Origin: Eubacteriales bacterium
Lineage (GTDB): Bacteria > Bacillota > Clostridia > Lachnospirales > Lachnospiraceae
DNA length: 36,964 nt
Direction of reading: 5' to 3'
Assembly (NCBI GenBank): GCA_030536855.1
Contig: JAUNPK010000018.1
Coordinates: 1-36,964, forward strand
The notes beneath the pieces are model-generated. The model was not told where the DNA came from and did no database searches. It was given only the letters and a program-made list of their open reading frames with translations. Below, piece by piece: positions 15,584 through 23,808 of the stretch. Numbering within the stretch: position 1 is the stretch's first letter; every line of letters begins with the position of its first letter. A program made the position numbers and the translations under genes.

Positions 15584-16312
15584 ATGTTACCTGAGATTTA
15601 TTTGATTATACCTTCATATGCTTTAATGGCTGCAATAGGTTTATTTGTTGCTGTATTGTTTGTTTTTTTCAGAATGGATTCTGTAGGAATGTCCTTTGCA
15701 GACTTGATTGCATATATGCTGTGTTGCGCTGTTTTTGCAGTAATATTAGCCAGAATAGTATTTGTAATAGCAATGATTCCTTCGATGGATGTAATTACCT
15801 TAGGTGAAATAATGTATTATTTGTTATATGGAGGAATTGTATTCTATGGAGGTTTGTTTGGTGTACTAATAGGAGTAATTGTTGTTTCTAAAATCAAGGG
15901 TAGGCATGCATTGCCGGTACTAAATATGATTGCTCCGGCAATACCATTATTTCATTGCTTTGCGAGAATAGGCTGCTTATTGGCTGGTTGTTGTTACGGA
16001 ATCCCTTGGATGTGGGGAGTAATAATGGAAAATGAACCATATGTAGTACGGTTTCCTGTACAGTTAATTGAAAGCATATGTAATATATTTATTTTTTGTT
16101 TGATAATGATTTATTCAAAAATACGGAAGAGTGATGATGACAATCTTAAAATATATTTATGTACTTATGCAGTATGTAGATTTATTTTAGAGTTTTTTAG
16201 AGGAGATACAATCAGAGGTAAGTGGGTTTTAGGATTATCAACTGCACAGATAATATCTCTTGGAATTTTATTTGCATATATAGTTGTTTCGGTGAAAAAA
16301 AGAAAGACTTGA
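15584..16312 (+). CDS. lgt: Prolipoprotein diacylglyceryl transferase family protein
   Basis: 242 aa, about seven membrane helices. Lgt transfers diacylglycerol from phosphatidylglycerol to the lipobox Cys of prolipoproteins. Family features are visible: YGGIVFYGGLFGVLIG, HCFARIGCLLAGCCYG at the position of the signature loop, FPVQLIES in place of the usual HPSQLYE, and FILEFFRGD near the C-terminus with conserved Glu and Arg. The signature loop has Cys-rich GCLLAGCCYG where the canonical enzyme has a GRxGNFxNxE-type sequence, so this is a divergent, Lgt-like branch. In an operon with a Cys-rich lipoprotein it may be a dedicated paralogue; whether another lgt exists in the genome is unknown. 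Confidence 0.85.
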   Translation: MLPEIYLIIPSYALMAAIGLFVAVLFVFFRMDSVGMSFADLIAYMLCCAVFAVILARIVFVIAMIPSMDVITLGEIMYYLLYGGIVFYGGLFGVLIGVIVVSKIKGRHALPVLNMIAPAIPLFHCFARIGCLLAGCCYGIPWMWGVIMENEPYVVRFPVQLIESICNIFIFCLIMIYSKIRKSDDDNLKIYLCTYAVCRFILEFFRGDTIRGKWVLGLSTAQIISLGILFAYIVVSVKKRKT

Positions 16313-16343
16313 TATAATACATTAGTAATTGACAAATTAAAAA

Positions 16344-16428
16344 GAGACACATAATAATAAATGCAATTATGTACTTTCATGCAAAGTTTGGATTGATTGT
16401 ATGCATTATTATGTGTCTCATATTTTTT
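16344..16428 (+). terminator. Long-stem terminator after the Lgt cassette
   Basis: GAGACACATAATAAT at 16344-16358 is perfectly complementary to ATTATTATGTGTCTC at 16405-16419, with a 46-base loop and a following T run (ATATTTTTTAAA). The stem is 15 bp, and the loop may hold further pairing. Confidence 0.75.
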
Positions 16429-16485
16429 AAAATATATTCTCCATCACAGGAGGTTGAAAAAAATCTAAAAATAGAATATTATATT

Positions 16486-16513
16486 TTACAATAGCCTTTT
16501 ATCAGAGTATAGT
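16486..16513 (+). promoter_or_regulatory. Possible promoter of leuB-ilvD-ilvB
   Basis: TTACAA (16486-16491), a 16-base spacer and TATAGT (16508-16513), 40 bases before the leuB start. No T-box or leader-peptide attenuator was found in the region. Confidence 0.4.
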
Positions 16514-16553
16514 GTAATAGGTTTGTAATTTTTGGAAAGATAGGTGGAGTATA

Positions 16554-17636
16554 ATGGATTGTAAGATTACTTTAATCCCGGGTGACGGAATTGGACCGGA
16601 AATTGTAACAGAAGCAGTAAAAGTGCTGGATGTGGTTGCAGAAAAGTACGGACACAAATTTAATTATTCTAAGATTTTGATGGGAGGATGCTCAATTGAT
16701 GAGTATGGAGTGCCTCTTACAGATGAAGCGGTTGCTGTTGCAAAGTCATCGGATGCAGTGCTCTTAGGTGCTGTTGGCGGTAATGTGGGTAATTCCAAGT
16801 GGTATGATGTAGCTCCAAATCTTAGACCGGAAGCCGGATTGTTAAAGATTCGTAAGGATCTTGAACTTTTTGCAAACATTCGTCCGGCTTATTTATATAA
16901 CGAATTAAAGGCAGCCTGTCCATTGAAACAGGAAATCATAGGTGATGGTTTTGATATGGTGATTATGAGAGAACTTACCGGTGGCCTTTATTTTGGGGAG
17001 AGACACACGGAAGAAGTCAACGGGCTTATGACAGCGGTGGATACTCTTACATATAACGAGGAAGAGATAAGAAGAATTGCTATTAAGGGCTTTGAAATAG
17101 CCATGAAACGAAGAAAGAAGGTTACAAGCGTTGATAAGGCAAATGTGCTTGATTCTTCAAGACTGTGGAGAAAAGTTGTCCATGAAGTGGCAAAAGATTA
17201 TCCGGAAGTTGAAGTTTCGGATATGCTTGTAGATAACTGTGCAATGCAGCTTGTCATGAATCCGGGACAGTTTGATGTAATTCTTACAGAGAATATGTTT
17301 GGAGATATCCTTTCTGATGAAGCGAGTATGATTACAGGTTCAATCGGAATGTTATCAAGTGCAAGTTTAGGAAGAACTAAGCTGGGATTATATGAACCGA
17401 GCCATGGTTCAGCACCGGATATAGCAGGTAAGAATATTGCCAACCCTATTGCCACAATTTTAAGTGCAGCAATGATGCTTCGTTATTCTCTTGATCTTGA
17501 CAAGGAAGCTGATGCTGTTGAAACAGCGGTTGCTGATGTGCTTAAGGAAGGTTACAGAACCGTGGATATACAGTCAGAGGGCTGTACACAGGTAGGAACT
17601 GATGAAATGGGAAATCTTATAGCTGCAAGAATATAA
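16554..17636 (+). CDS. leuB: 3-isopropylmalate dehydrogenase
   Basis: 360 aa. Oxidises and decarboxylates 3-isopropylmalate with NAD+ in leucine synthesis. Seen: [37 protein letters not shown], the substrate-recognition segment [12 protein letters not shown], the metal/NAD region [18 protein letters not shown] and [23 protein letters not shown] with the upstream Leu supports LeuB over isocitrate dehydrogenase. GGTGGAG precedes the ATG. First of three branched-chain amino acid genes; leuCD and leuA are not in the window. 51 nt separate it from ilvD. Confidence 0.95.
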   Translation: MDCKITLIPGDGIGPEIVTEAVKVLDVVAEKYGHKFNYSKILMGGCSIDEYGVPLTDEAVAVAKSSDAVLLGAVGGNVGNSKWYDVAPNLRPEAGLLKIRKDLELFANIRPAYLYNELKAACPLKQEIIGDGFDMVIMRELTGGLYFGERHTEEVNGLMTAVDTLTYNEEEIRRIAIKGFEIAMKRRKKVTSVDKANVLDSSRLWRKVVHEVAKDYPEVEVSDMLVDNCAMQLVMNPGQFDVILTENMFGDILSDEASMITGSIGMLSSASLGRTKLGLYEPSHGSAPDIAGKNIANPIATILSAAMMLRYSLDLDKEADAVETAVADVLKEGYRTVDIQSEGCTQVGTDEMGNLIAARI

Positions 17637-17687
17637 AGCAGGAATATTTTCCTTTTAAAAATATAAACATAAGAAATGGAGATAAAT

Positions 17688-19361
17688 ATGAAGAGTGATA
17701 ATGTAAAAACAGGAATGCAACAGGCTCCACATCGTTCATTATTCAATGCGTTGGGCTTTACAGAAGAAGAAATGAAGAAACCAATGGTTGGTATTGTAAG
17801 TTCATATAATGAAATTGTTCCGGGACACATGAATCTGGATAAGATTGTTAATGCTGTTAAGCTTGGAGTTGCTGAGGCAGGAGGAGTTCCTGTAGTATTC
17901 CCTGCAATTGCGGTATGTGATGGTATTGCCATGGGACATGTGGGTATGAAGTATTCACTTGTTACAAGAGACCTGATTGCAGATTCTACAGAGTGTATGG
18001 CTCTTGCACATCAGTTTGATGCGTTAGTTATGGTGCCAAACTGTGACAAGAATGTACCGGGACTTCTTATGGCAGCAGCCAGAATAAATGTCCCTACAGT
18101 ATTTGTCAGCGGTGGACCAATGCTTGCCGGTCATGTTAACGGACGTAAGAGAAGTCTTTCTTCAATGTTTGAGGCGGTAGGTTCTTATGCTGCAGGTACT
18201 ATGACTGAAGAACAGGTTAGGGAATACGAGGAAAAGGTATGTCCTACATGCGGTTCATGTTCAGGTATGTACACAGCTAATTCAATGAACTGTTTAACAG
18301 AAGCTCTTGGTATGGGACTTCGCGGCAACGGTACAATTCCTGCTGTTTATTCAGAGAGAATTAAACTTGCAAAGCATGCAGGTATGGCTGTAATGGAAAT
18401 GTTAAAGAAAGATATCAGACCTAGGGATATTATGACCAAGGAAGCAATTCTTAACGCATTAACTGTAGACATGGCTCTGGGATGCTCTACCAATTCAATG
18501 CTTCATCTTCCTGCAATTGCCCATGAAGTAGGTTTTGATTTTGATATTAAGTTTGCTAATGAGATAAATGAAAAGACACCTAACCTTTGTCATCTGGCTC
18601 CAGCCGGTCCTACATATATGGAAGATCTCAATGAAGCCGGCGGCGTATATGCTGTAATGAAGGAACTTGATGATGCAGGACTTCTCAACAGAGACTGCAT
18701 GACAGTAACAGGAAAGACAATAGGTGAAAATATTAAAGACGCCAAGAATCTTAATCCTGAGGTAATAAGACCTTTGGATAATCCATATAGTGCAACAGGT
18801 GGTCTTGCTGTACTTTCAGGAAACCTTGCACCTGACGGTTCTGTTGTAAAGCGCTCTGCTGTAGCTCCTGAAATGCTTGTTCATGAGGGACCTGCAAGAG
18901 TATTTGATTGTGAAGAAGATGCTATTGCAGCTATTAAGGGTGGAAAGATTGTTGATGGCGATGTTGTAGTTATCAGATATGAAGGACCTAAGGGCGGACC
19001 TGGAATGAGAGAAATGCTTAATCCTACATCTGCAATTGCAGGTATGGGACTTGGCTCTACAGTAGCTCTTATTACTGACGGAAGATTTTCAGGAGCAAGC
19101 CGTGGAGCATCAATTGGACACGTTTCTCCTGAAGCTGCAGTTGGTGGACCGATTGCTTTAGTTGAAGAAGGAGATATTATCAGTATAAATATTCCTGAGT
19201 TTAAGCTTGAACTTAAAGTTTCTGATGAAGTGCTTGCACAAAGAAAGGCTAAGTGGCAGCCAAGAGAACCTAAGGTAACTACAGGCTATCTTAGAAGATA
19301 CGCATCAATGGTTACTTCAGGAAACAGGGGAGCTATATTAAAAACTCCTGAGATAAATTAA
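17688..19361 (+). CDS. ilvD: Dihydroxy-acid dehydratase
   Basis: 557 aa. Dehydrates 2,3-dihydroxy acids to 2-keto acids in valine and isoleucine synthesis. Fe-S ligands are visible in PNCDKNVPG and in [18 protein letters not shown]. Further IlvD signatures are [14 protein letters not shown] and [23 protein letters not shown]. The start at 17688 has GGAG 8-9 bases upstream; the in-frame ATG at 17676 lies 12 nt earlier and has no spaced SD. It sits between leuB and ilvB in one direction. The cluster is oxygen-sensitive in most family members, which suits an anaerobe. Confidence 0.96.
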   Translation: MKSDNVKTGMQQAPHRSLFNALGFTEEEMKKPMVGIVSSYNEIVPGHMNLDKIVNAVKLGVAEAGGVPVVFPAIAVCDGIAMGHVGMKYSLVTRDLIADSTECMALAHQFDALVMVPNCDKNVPGLLMAAARINVPTVFVSGGPMLAGHVNGRKRSLSSMFEAVGSYAAGTMTEEQVREYEEKVCPTCGSCSGMYTANSMNCLTEALGMGLRGNGTIPAVYSERIKLAKHAGMAVMEMLKKDIRPRDIMTKEAILNALTVDMALGCSTNSMLHLPAIAHEVGFDFDIKFANEINEKTPNLCHLAPAGPTYMEDLNEAGGVYAVMKELDDAGLLNRDCMTVTGKTIGENIKDAKNLNPEVIRPLDNPYSATGGLAVLSGNLAPDGSVVKRSAVAPEMLVHEGPARVFDCEEDAIAAIKGGKIVDGDVVVIRYEGPKGGPGMREMLNPTSAIAGMGLGSTVALITDGRFSGASRGASIGHVSPEAAVGGPIALVEEGDIISINIPEFKLELKVSDEVLAQRKAKWQPREPKVTTGYLRRYASMVTSGNRGAILKTPEIN

Positions 19362-19454
19362 AAAGCTTAAAATATAATATACATATTTGCAGAGTGAAAA
19401 TGTAACTTTTGCATGGATTTAATAAGATGAAATTAAGAAAGGAAGAATGGACTC

Positions 19455-21140
19455 ATGATTTTAAATGGTTCAGAAATAATTGTTGAATGTTTAAAAGAAC
19501 AGGGTGTTGATACTGTATTCGGATATCCGGGTGGAGCAATTCTTAATGTGTATGATGCACTTTACAAGCATTCAGATGAAATTACACATATACTTACTTC
19601 TCATGAACAGGGGGCTTCTCATGCAGCTGATGGCTATGCCAGAGCAACAGGAAAGGTGGGAGTGTGTTTTGCCACATCCGGTCCGGGAGCGACTAACCTT
19701 GTTACAGGTATAGCAACTGCAATGATGGATTCAGTTCCGCTTGTAGCTATTACATGTAATGTAACAGTTCCTCTTCTTGGCAGGGACAGCTTTCAGGAGG
19801 TGGATATTGCAGGTGTGACAATGCCTGTCACAAAGCACAGCTTCATTGTTAAGGATATTAATGAACTTGCAGACACAATAAGAAGAGCCTTTAGAATCGC
19901 TAAGGAAGGACGTCCGGGTCCTGTTCTTGTGGACGTAACAAAGGATGTAACTGCAAATGAGTGCGATTACATTAAGGAAACTCCAAAGCCAATAGAGAGA
20001 GTTACAGATACTATTACTGAAGCGGACGTTGAAACAGCGGTATCTCTTATTAAGGCGTCTAAGAAGCCATACATATTAGTAGGCGGTGGCGTAATAGCAT
20101 CTGATGCTTCGGAAGAACTTAGAAGATTCGTGACAAAAGTTGATGCACCTGTATGTGATACACTTATGGGTAAGGGCGCATTTGATGGTTCAGACCCTCA
20201 CTATACCGGAATGGTTGGTATGCATGGAACCAAAGCATCTAATTTCGGTGTTTCAGAATGTGATTTACTTATAGCCATAGGTGCAAGGTTCTCAGACCGT
20301 GTTACAGGTAATGCAAAGAAATTTGCTAAAAATGCAAAAATACTTCACTTTGATGTAGATGCGGCTGAAATCAACAAGAACATCCAGACAGATGCGCATG
20401 TGGTTGGTGATGCGCTTGAAATATTGAAGAGAGTAAATGCAAAACTTGAACAGATGAATCACAGCGAATGGTGCCAACATATAAAAGATTATGCAGAAAA
20501 GTTCCCTATGAAATACCGCAGAGATGTTCTTAACGGACCTCTTATAATGGAAAAAATCTACGAGATTACTGAGGGAAATGCAATAATAACAACTGATGTA
20601 GGACAGCATCAGATGTGGGCTGCGCAGCATTATACATATAAGAATCCAAGAACACTTTTAACATCAGGCGGACTTGGTACTATGGGCTATGGCCTTGGAG
20701 CATGTATAGGTGCCAAGGTAGGGGTAAGAGATAAGACTGTTATCAATATAGCCGGTGATGGTTGTTTCCGTATGAATATGAACGAGCTTGCTACAGCAAC
20801 ACGTTATAATATTCCTATTATAGAAATCATTTTTAACAATCATGTACTGGGTATGGTTCGCCAGTGGCAGGATCTTTTCTATGGAAAGAGATATTCGGCA
20901 ACGGTTCTTGATGACTGTACTGATTTTGTCAAAGTATCTGAGGGTATGGGTGCAAAGGCATACAGGGTAACACAGATAGATGAGTTTGAGAAAGCTCTTA
21001 AAGAGGCGATTGAACTTAATATTCCTTGTGTCATTGAATGTGATATATGCAAGGATGATAAGGTGTTCCCTATGGTTTCTCCGGGAGCAGCTATTTCAGA
21101 AGCTTTTGACAGGGACGATCTTAATAATAAAAATTCATAA
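19455..21140 (+). CDS. ilvB: Acetolactate synthase large subunit
   Basis: 561 aa. Condenses two pyruvates, or pyruvate and 2-oxobutyrate, using ThDP and FAD. Seen: VFGYPGGAILNVYDAL, the activating Glu in SHEQGASHAADGYARATG, SGPGATNLVTGIATA, and the ThDP/Mg site GDGCFRMNMNELATATRYNIPI with NNHVLGMVRQWQ. The Arg/Trp-containing MVRQWQ segment favours biosynthetic AHAS over catabolic AlsS. AGGAAG stands upstream of the ATG. No ilvN regulatory subunit and no ilvC follow; an unlinked ilvN or an unregulated enzyme is possible. Followed by 233 nt without a gene. Confidence 0.94.
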   Translation: MILNGSEIIVECLKEQGVDTVFGYPGGAILNVYDALYKHSDEITHILTSHEQGASHAADGYARATGKVGVCFATSGPGATNLVTGIATAMMDSVPLVAITCNVTVPLLGRDSFQEVDIAGVTMPVTKHSFIVKDINELADTIRRAFRIAKEGRPGPVLVDVTKDVTANECDYIKETPKPIERVTDTITEADVETAVSLIKASKKPYILVGGGVIASDASEELRRFVTKVDAPVCDTLMGKGAFDGSDPHYTGMVGMHGTKASNFGVSECDLLIAIGARFSDRVTGNAKKFAKNAKILHFDVDAAEINKNIQTDAHVVGDALEILKRVNAKLEQMNHSEWCQHIKDYAEKFPMKYRRDVLNGPLIMEKIYEITEGNAIITTDVGQHQMWAAQHYTYKNPRTLLTSGGLGTMGYGLGACIGAKVGVRDKTVINIAGDGCFRMNMNELATATRYNIPIIEIIFNNHVLGMVRQWQDLFYGKRYSATVLDDCTDFVKVSEGMGAKAYRVTQIDEFEKALKEAIELNIPCVIECDICKDDKVFPMVSPGAAISEAFDRDDLNNKNS

Positions 21141-21234
21141 TAAAAATTTTTTATAAAAATTTGTTAATTTAATTTGCCGTTGAGGGTCATATAAAATAAG
21201 AAATACATATTATTATTAATAACCCGGTTTTACG

Positions 21235-21263
21235 TTGACATAGTTTTGTCAATGGCATAAAAT
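21235..21263 (+). promoter_or_regulatory. Sigma-A promoter of serC-serA, overlapped by an inverted repeat
   Basis: TTGACA (21235-21240), a 17-base spacer and TAAAAT (21258-21263). The -35 box and spacer form TTGACATAGTTTTGTCAA, an inverted repeat (TTGAC/GTCAA) that could be an operator. The transcript would have a 5' leader of about 100 nt; no known riboswitch was recognised in it. Confidence 0.65.
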
Positions 21264-21373
21264 GGCATTTAACGGGATTATCCTTTAATACATTATCATG
21301 TTAAATTTGTATTAGAGGATTGGTTCTGTTGAATAGATAAAATGTAAAATGATATGTTTAGGAGGAAGAGAAA

Positions 21374-22456
21374 GTGGCAAGAGTTTATAACTTTAGTGCA
21401 GGTCCGGCTGTATTACCTGAAGAGGTATTAAGAGAAGCAGCAGAAGAAATGATGGATTATCAGGGAAGTGGTCAGTCAGTAATGGAGATGAGCCATCGTT
21501 CCAAGGTGTACGATAATATCATTAAGGAAGCTGAGGCTGATTTAAGAGAACTTATGAATATACCTGATAATTACAAGGTATTATTCCTTCAGGGTGGTGC
21601 TTCACAGTTTTTCGCAGAGGTTCCTATGAATCTTATGAAGAATAAGAAGGCAGCATATATAATTACAGGTCAGTGGGCTAAGAAGGCTTACAAGGAAGCT
21701 CAGATCTATGGTGAGGCAGTTGCAGTAGCTTCTTCCGAAGACAAGACATTTTCATATATCCCTGATTGTTCTGATCTGGATATTCCTGAAGATGCAGATT
21801 ATGTATATATCTGCGAGAATAATACAATTTATGGTACAAAGTTTAAGACACTCCCTAATACAAAGGGACACATTCTTGTATCAGATGTATCATCATGTTT
21901 CCTTTCAGAACCTATTGATGTAACGAAGTACGGCGTAGTATACGGCGGTGTTCAGAAGAATATCGGACCAGCAGGTGTTGTAATCGCTGTTATCAGAGAA
22001 GATCTTATTACAGATGATGTTCTTGAAGGAACACCAACTATGTTAAAGTGGAAGACACAGGCAGATGCTGATTCTTTATATAATACACCACCATGCTATA
22101 ACATCTACATCTGTGGTAAAGTATTTAAGTGGATTAAGAAGATGGGCGGACTTCAGGCAATGAAGGAACACAACGAAAAGAAGGCTAAGATTCTTTATGA
22201 TTTCCTTGATGAATCAAAGCTCTTTAAGGGAACTGTTGTTAAGGAAGACCGTTCACTGATGAACGTACCTTTTGTAACAGGAGATAAGGAACTTGATGCC
22301 AAGTTTGTTGAAGAAGCAACAAAGGCCGGTTTTGTTAACCTTAAGGGTCACAGAAGCGTTGGCGGTATGAGAGCTTCTATTTACAATGCAATGCCAATTG
22401 AAGGCGTTGAAAAACTGGTTGAATTCATGAGAAATTTTGAGAAGGAGAATGCATAA
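21374..22456 (+). CDS. serC: Phosphoserine aminotransferase
   Basis: 360 aa, PLP enzyme making O-phosphoserine from 3-phosphohydroxypyruvate and glutamate. Seen: YNFSAGPAVLPEEVL at the start, LFLQGGASQFFAEVPMNL, SDVSSCFLSEPIDV and the PLP lysine in YGGVQKNIGPAGV. The C-terminus has GHRSVGGMRASIYNAMP. GTG start with a strong AGGAGGAAGAG. The stop shares a base with the serA ATG (TAATG), so translation is coupled with the enzyme of the preceding pathway step. Confidence 0.96.
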   Translation: MARVYNFSAGPAVLPEEVLREAAEEMMDYQGSGQSVMEMSHRSKVYDNIIKEAEADLRELMNIPDNYKVLFLQGGASQFFAEVPMNLMKNKKAAYIITGQWAKKAYKEAQIYGEAVAVASSEDKTFSYIPDCSDLDIPEDADYVYICENNTIYGTKFKTLPNTKGHILVSDVSSCFLSEPIDVTKYGVVYGGVQKNIGPAGVVIAVIREDLITDDVLEGTPTMLKWKTQADADSLYNTPPCYNIYICGKVFKWIKKMGGLQAMKEHNEKKAKILYDFLDESKLFKGTVVKEDRSLMNVPFVTGDKELDAKFVEEATKAGFVNLKGHRSVGGMRASIYNAMPIEGVEKLVEFMRNFEKENA

Positions 22457-23619
22457 TGATAAACGTTAATTGTCTTAATAATATTGCTTCTGTTGGTCTT
22501 GATCTTTTTTCAAGTGATTACAATACCAATGCATCTTTCGAAGAAGCTCAGGCTGTACTTGTAAGAAGTGCAAAGATGCATGATATGGAGTTGTCAGATG
22601 ATCTTCTTGCAATTGCAAGAGCCGGTGCCGGAGTTAATAATATTCCTCTTGATAAGTGTGCAGAGTCAGGTGTTGTTGTATTTAACACACCCGGTGCTAA
22701 TGCTAATGCCGTAAAGGAACACGTTATTATGGCTATGCTTATAGCTTCAAGAGATATTATCGGAGCTGTAAAATGGGTTGATGATAACAAGGATGATGCT
22801 GATATTGCAAAATCAACAGAAAAGGCAAAGAAAGCATTTGCCGGTAGAGAAATCCTTGGCAAGAAGCTTGGAGTTATTGGACTTGGAGCTATCGGACAGT
22901 TGGTTGCTAATGCAGCAATTTCACTTGGCATGGAAGTATACGGATATGATCCATATCTTTCTGTAAATGCAGCATGGAATCTTTCAAGTAAGGTTAAGCA
23001 TATTGTAAATGTTGAGGATATTTACAGAGAATGTGATTACATCACAATTCATGTGCCTGCTCTTGATAGCACAAAGGGAATGATTAACAAGGCTGCTTTT
23101 GACATTATGAAAAAGGGTACAGTAATTATTAACTGTGCAAGAGATATTCTTGTTGATGAACCGGCTATTCTTGATGCTATTAAATCAGGAAAAGTTTCAA
23201 GATATGTAACTGATTTCCCTAATACAACTATAGTTGGAAAAGAAGGCGTTATCGTACTTCCTCATCTTGGTGCATCTACTGAAGAGGCAGAAGATAACTG
23301 TGCAATAATGGCAGTAAAGGAATTGAGAAATTACATAGAGAATGGTAATATCATTAATTCTGTTAATTATCCTGCATGTGACTGCGGAATATGTTCTACT
23401 GCAGGCAGAGTGGCTATATGTCATAAAAATGTACCTGATATTATCTCTAAGATTACAAGCGTATTTGGCGAGACAGGTGTTAATATTGAGGAAATGGCTA
23501 ATAAGTCAAGAGGCGATTATGCATATTCACTTATTGATATTGCTTCATCGGCTTCAGAAGATGTTGTTTCAAAGCTTTCATCTATTGAGGGTGTTATAAA
23601 GGTAAGAGTTATAAAGTAA
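22456..23619 (+). CDS. serA: D-3-phosphoglycerate dehydrogenase
   Basis: 387 aa. Oxidises 3-phosphoglycerate, the first step of serine synthesis. D-2-hydroxyacid dehydrogenase motifs are IARAGAGVNNIPLD, the NAD fold GVIGLGAIGQLVANAA, the catalytic Arg in NCARDILVDEPAI, and Glu/His in LPHLGASTEEAEDNCA. A C-terminal ACT domain (about 320-387, KITSVFGETGVNIEEM) may bind serine. A Cys-rich link, PACDCGICSTAGRVAICHKN, sits between the catalytic and ACT parts and is unusual for the family. The N-terminus is short compared with typical SerA. Coupled to serC and followed by a terminator. Confidence 0.93.
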   Translation: MINVNCLNNIASVGLDLFSSDYNTNASFEEAQAVLVRSAKMHDMELSDDLLAIARAGAGVNNIPLDKCAESGVVVFNTPGANANAVKEHVIMAMLIASRDIIGAVKWVDDNKDDADIAKSTEKAKKAFAGREILGKKLGVIGLGAIGQLVANAAISLGMEVYGYDPYLSVNAAWNLSSKVKHIVNVEDIYRECDYITIHVPALDSTKGMINKAAFDIMKKGTVIINCARDILVDEPAILDAIKSGKVSRYVTDFPNTTIVGKEGVIVLPHLGASTEEAEDNCAIMAVKELRNYIENGNIINSVNYPACDCGICSTAGRVAICHKNVPDIISKITSVFGETGVNIEEMANKSRGDYAYSLIDIASSASEDVVSKLSSIEGVIKVRVIK

Positions 23620-23660
23620 AATTTTATACTTTGTTTTTACCGGTATATTTATGTGATTTT

Positions 23661-23707
23661 AAAAGGGGCGACAGGGTTTGGATTATCAGATTCTGCCACC
23701 CTTTTTT
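23661..23707 (+). terminator. Rho-independent terminator after serA
   Basis: AAAAGGGGCGACAG pairs, with mismatches, with CTGCCACCCTTTT, followed by T. It separates serCA from the hydrogenase unit. Confidence 0.75.
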
Positions 23708-23709
23708 GA

Positions 23710-23738
23710 TTGTAAATTTCCTGTTTGGATGATAGAAT
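23710..23738 (+). promoter_or_regulatory. Probable promoter of the hydrogenase unit
   Basis: TTGTAA (23710-23715), a 17-base spacer and TAGAAT (23733-23738), about 70 nt before the GTG start. Confidence 0.5.
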
Positions 23739-23770
23739 AATGATGTACAAATGCGGTCTTTACCTATATT

Positions 23771-23788
23771 TTGTTAAAAATGTAACCC
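23771..23788. promoter_or_regulatory. Imperfect Rex-like operator
   Basis: TTGTTAAAAATGTAACCC has a perfect left half of the Rex consensus TTGTTAA-N4-TTAACAA and 4 of 7 matches in the right half. It lies between the promoter and the first hydrogenase gene. Rex commonly controls fermentative and hydrogenase genes in Clostridia; its role here is inferred. Confidence 0.3.
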
Positions 23789-23808
23789 TTTAAGATGAGG
23801 AGGCTTTT

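Noticed and set aside
16329-16357. TTGACA plus 17 bases plus TAATAA as a promoter before the lgt terminator
   Set aside because: The -10 box is poor (3 of 6), it overlaps the stem of the terminator, and no gene follows until leuB, which has a closer candidate promoter. A small RNA is possible but unsupported.
16429-16553. T-box or leader-peptide attenuator upstream of leuB
   Set aside because: No T-box signature, no run of Leu/Val/Ile codons in a small ORF, and no terminator between promoter and leuB. An orphan AGGAGG at 16449-16454 is followed by no usable ORF.
20292-20630. Minus-strand 112-aa ORF
   Set aside because: It lies inside ilvB on the opposite strand, has Cys/Phe/Ile-rich shadow composition, and no RBS.
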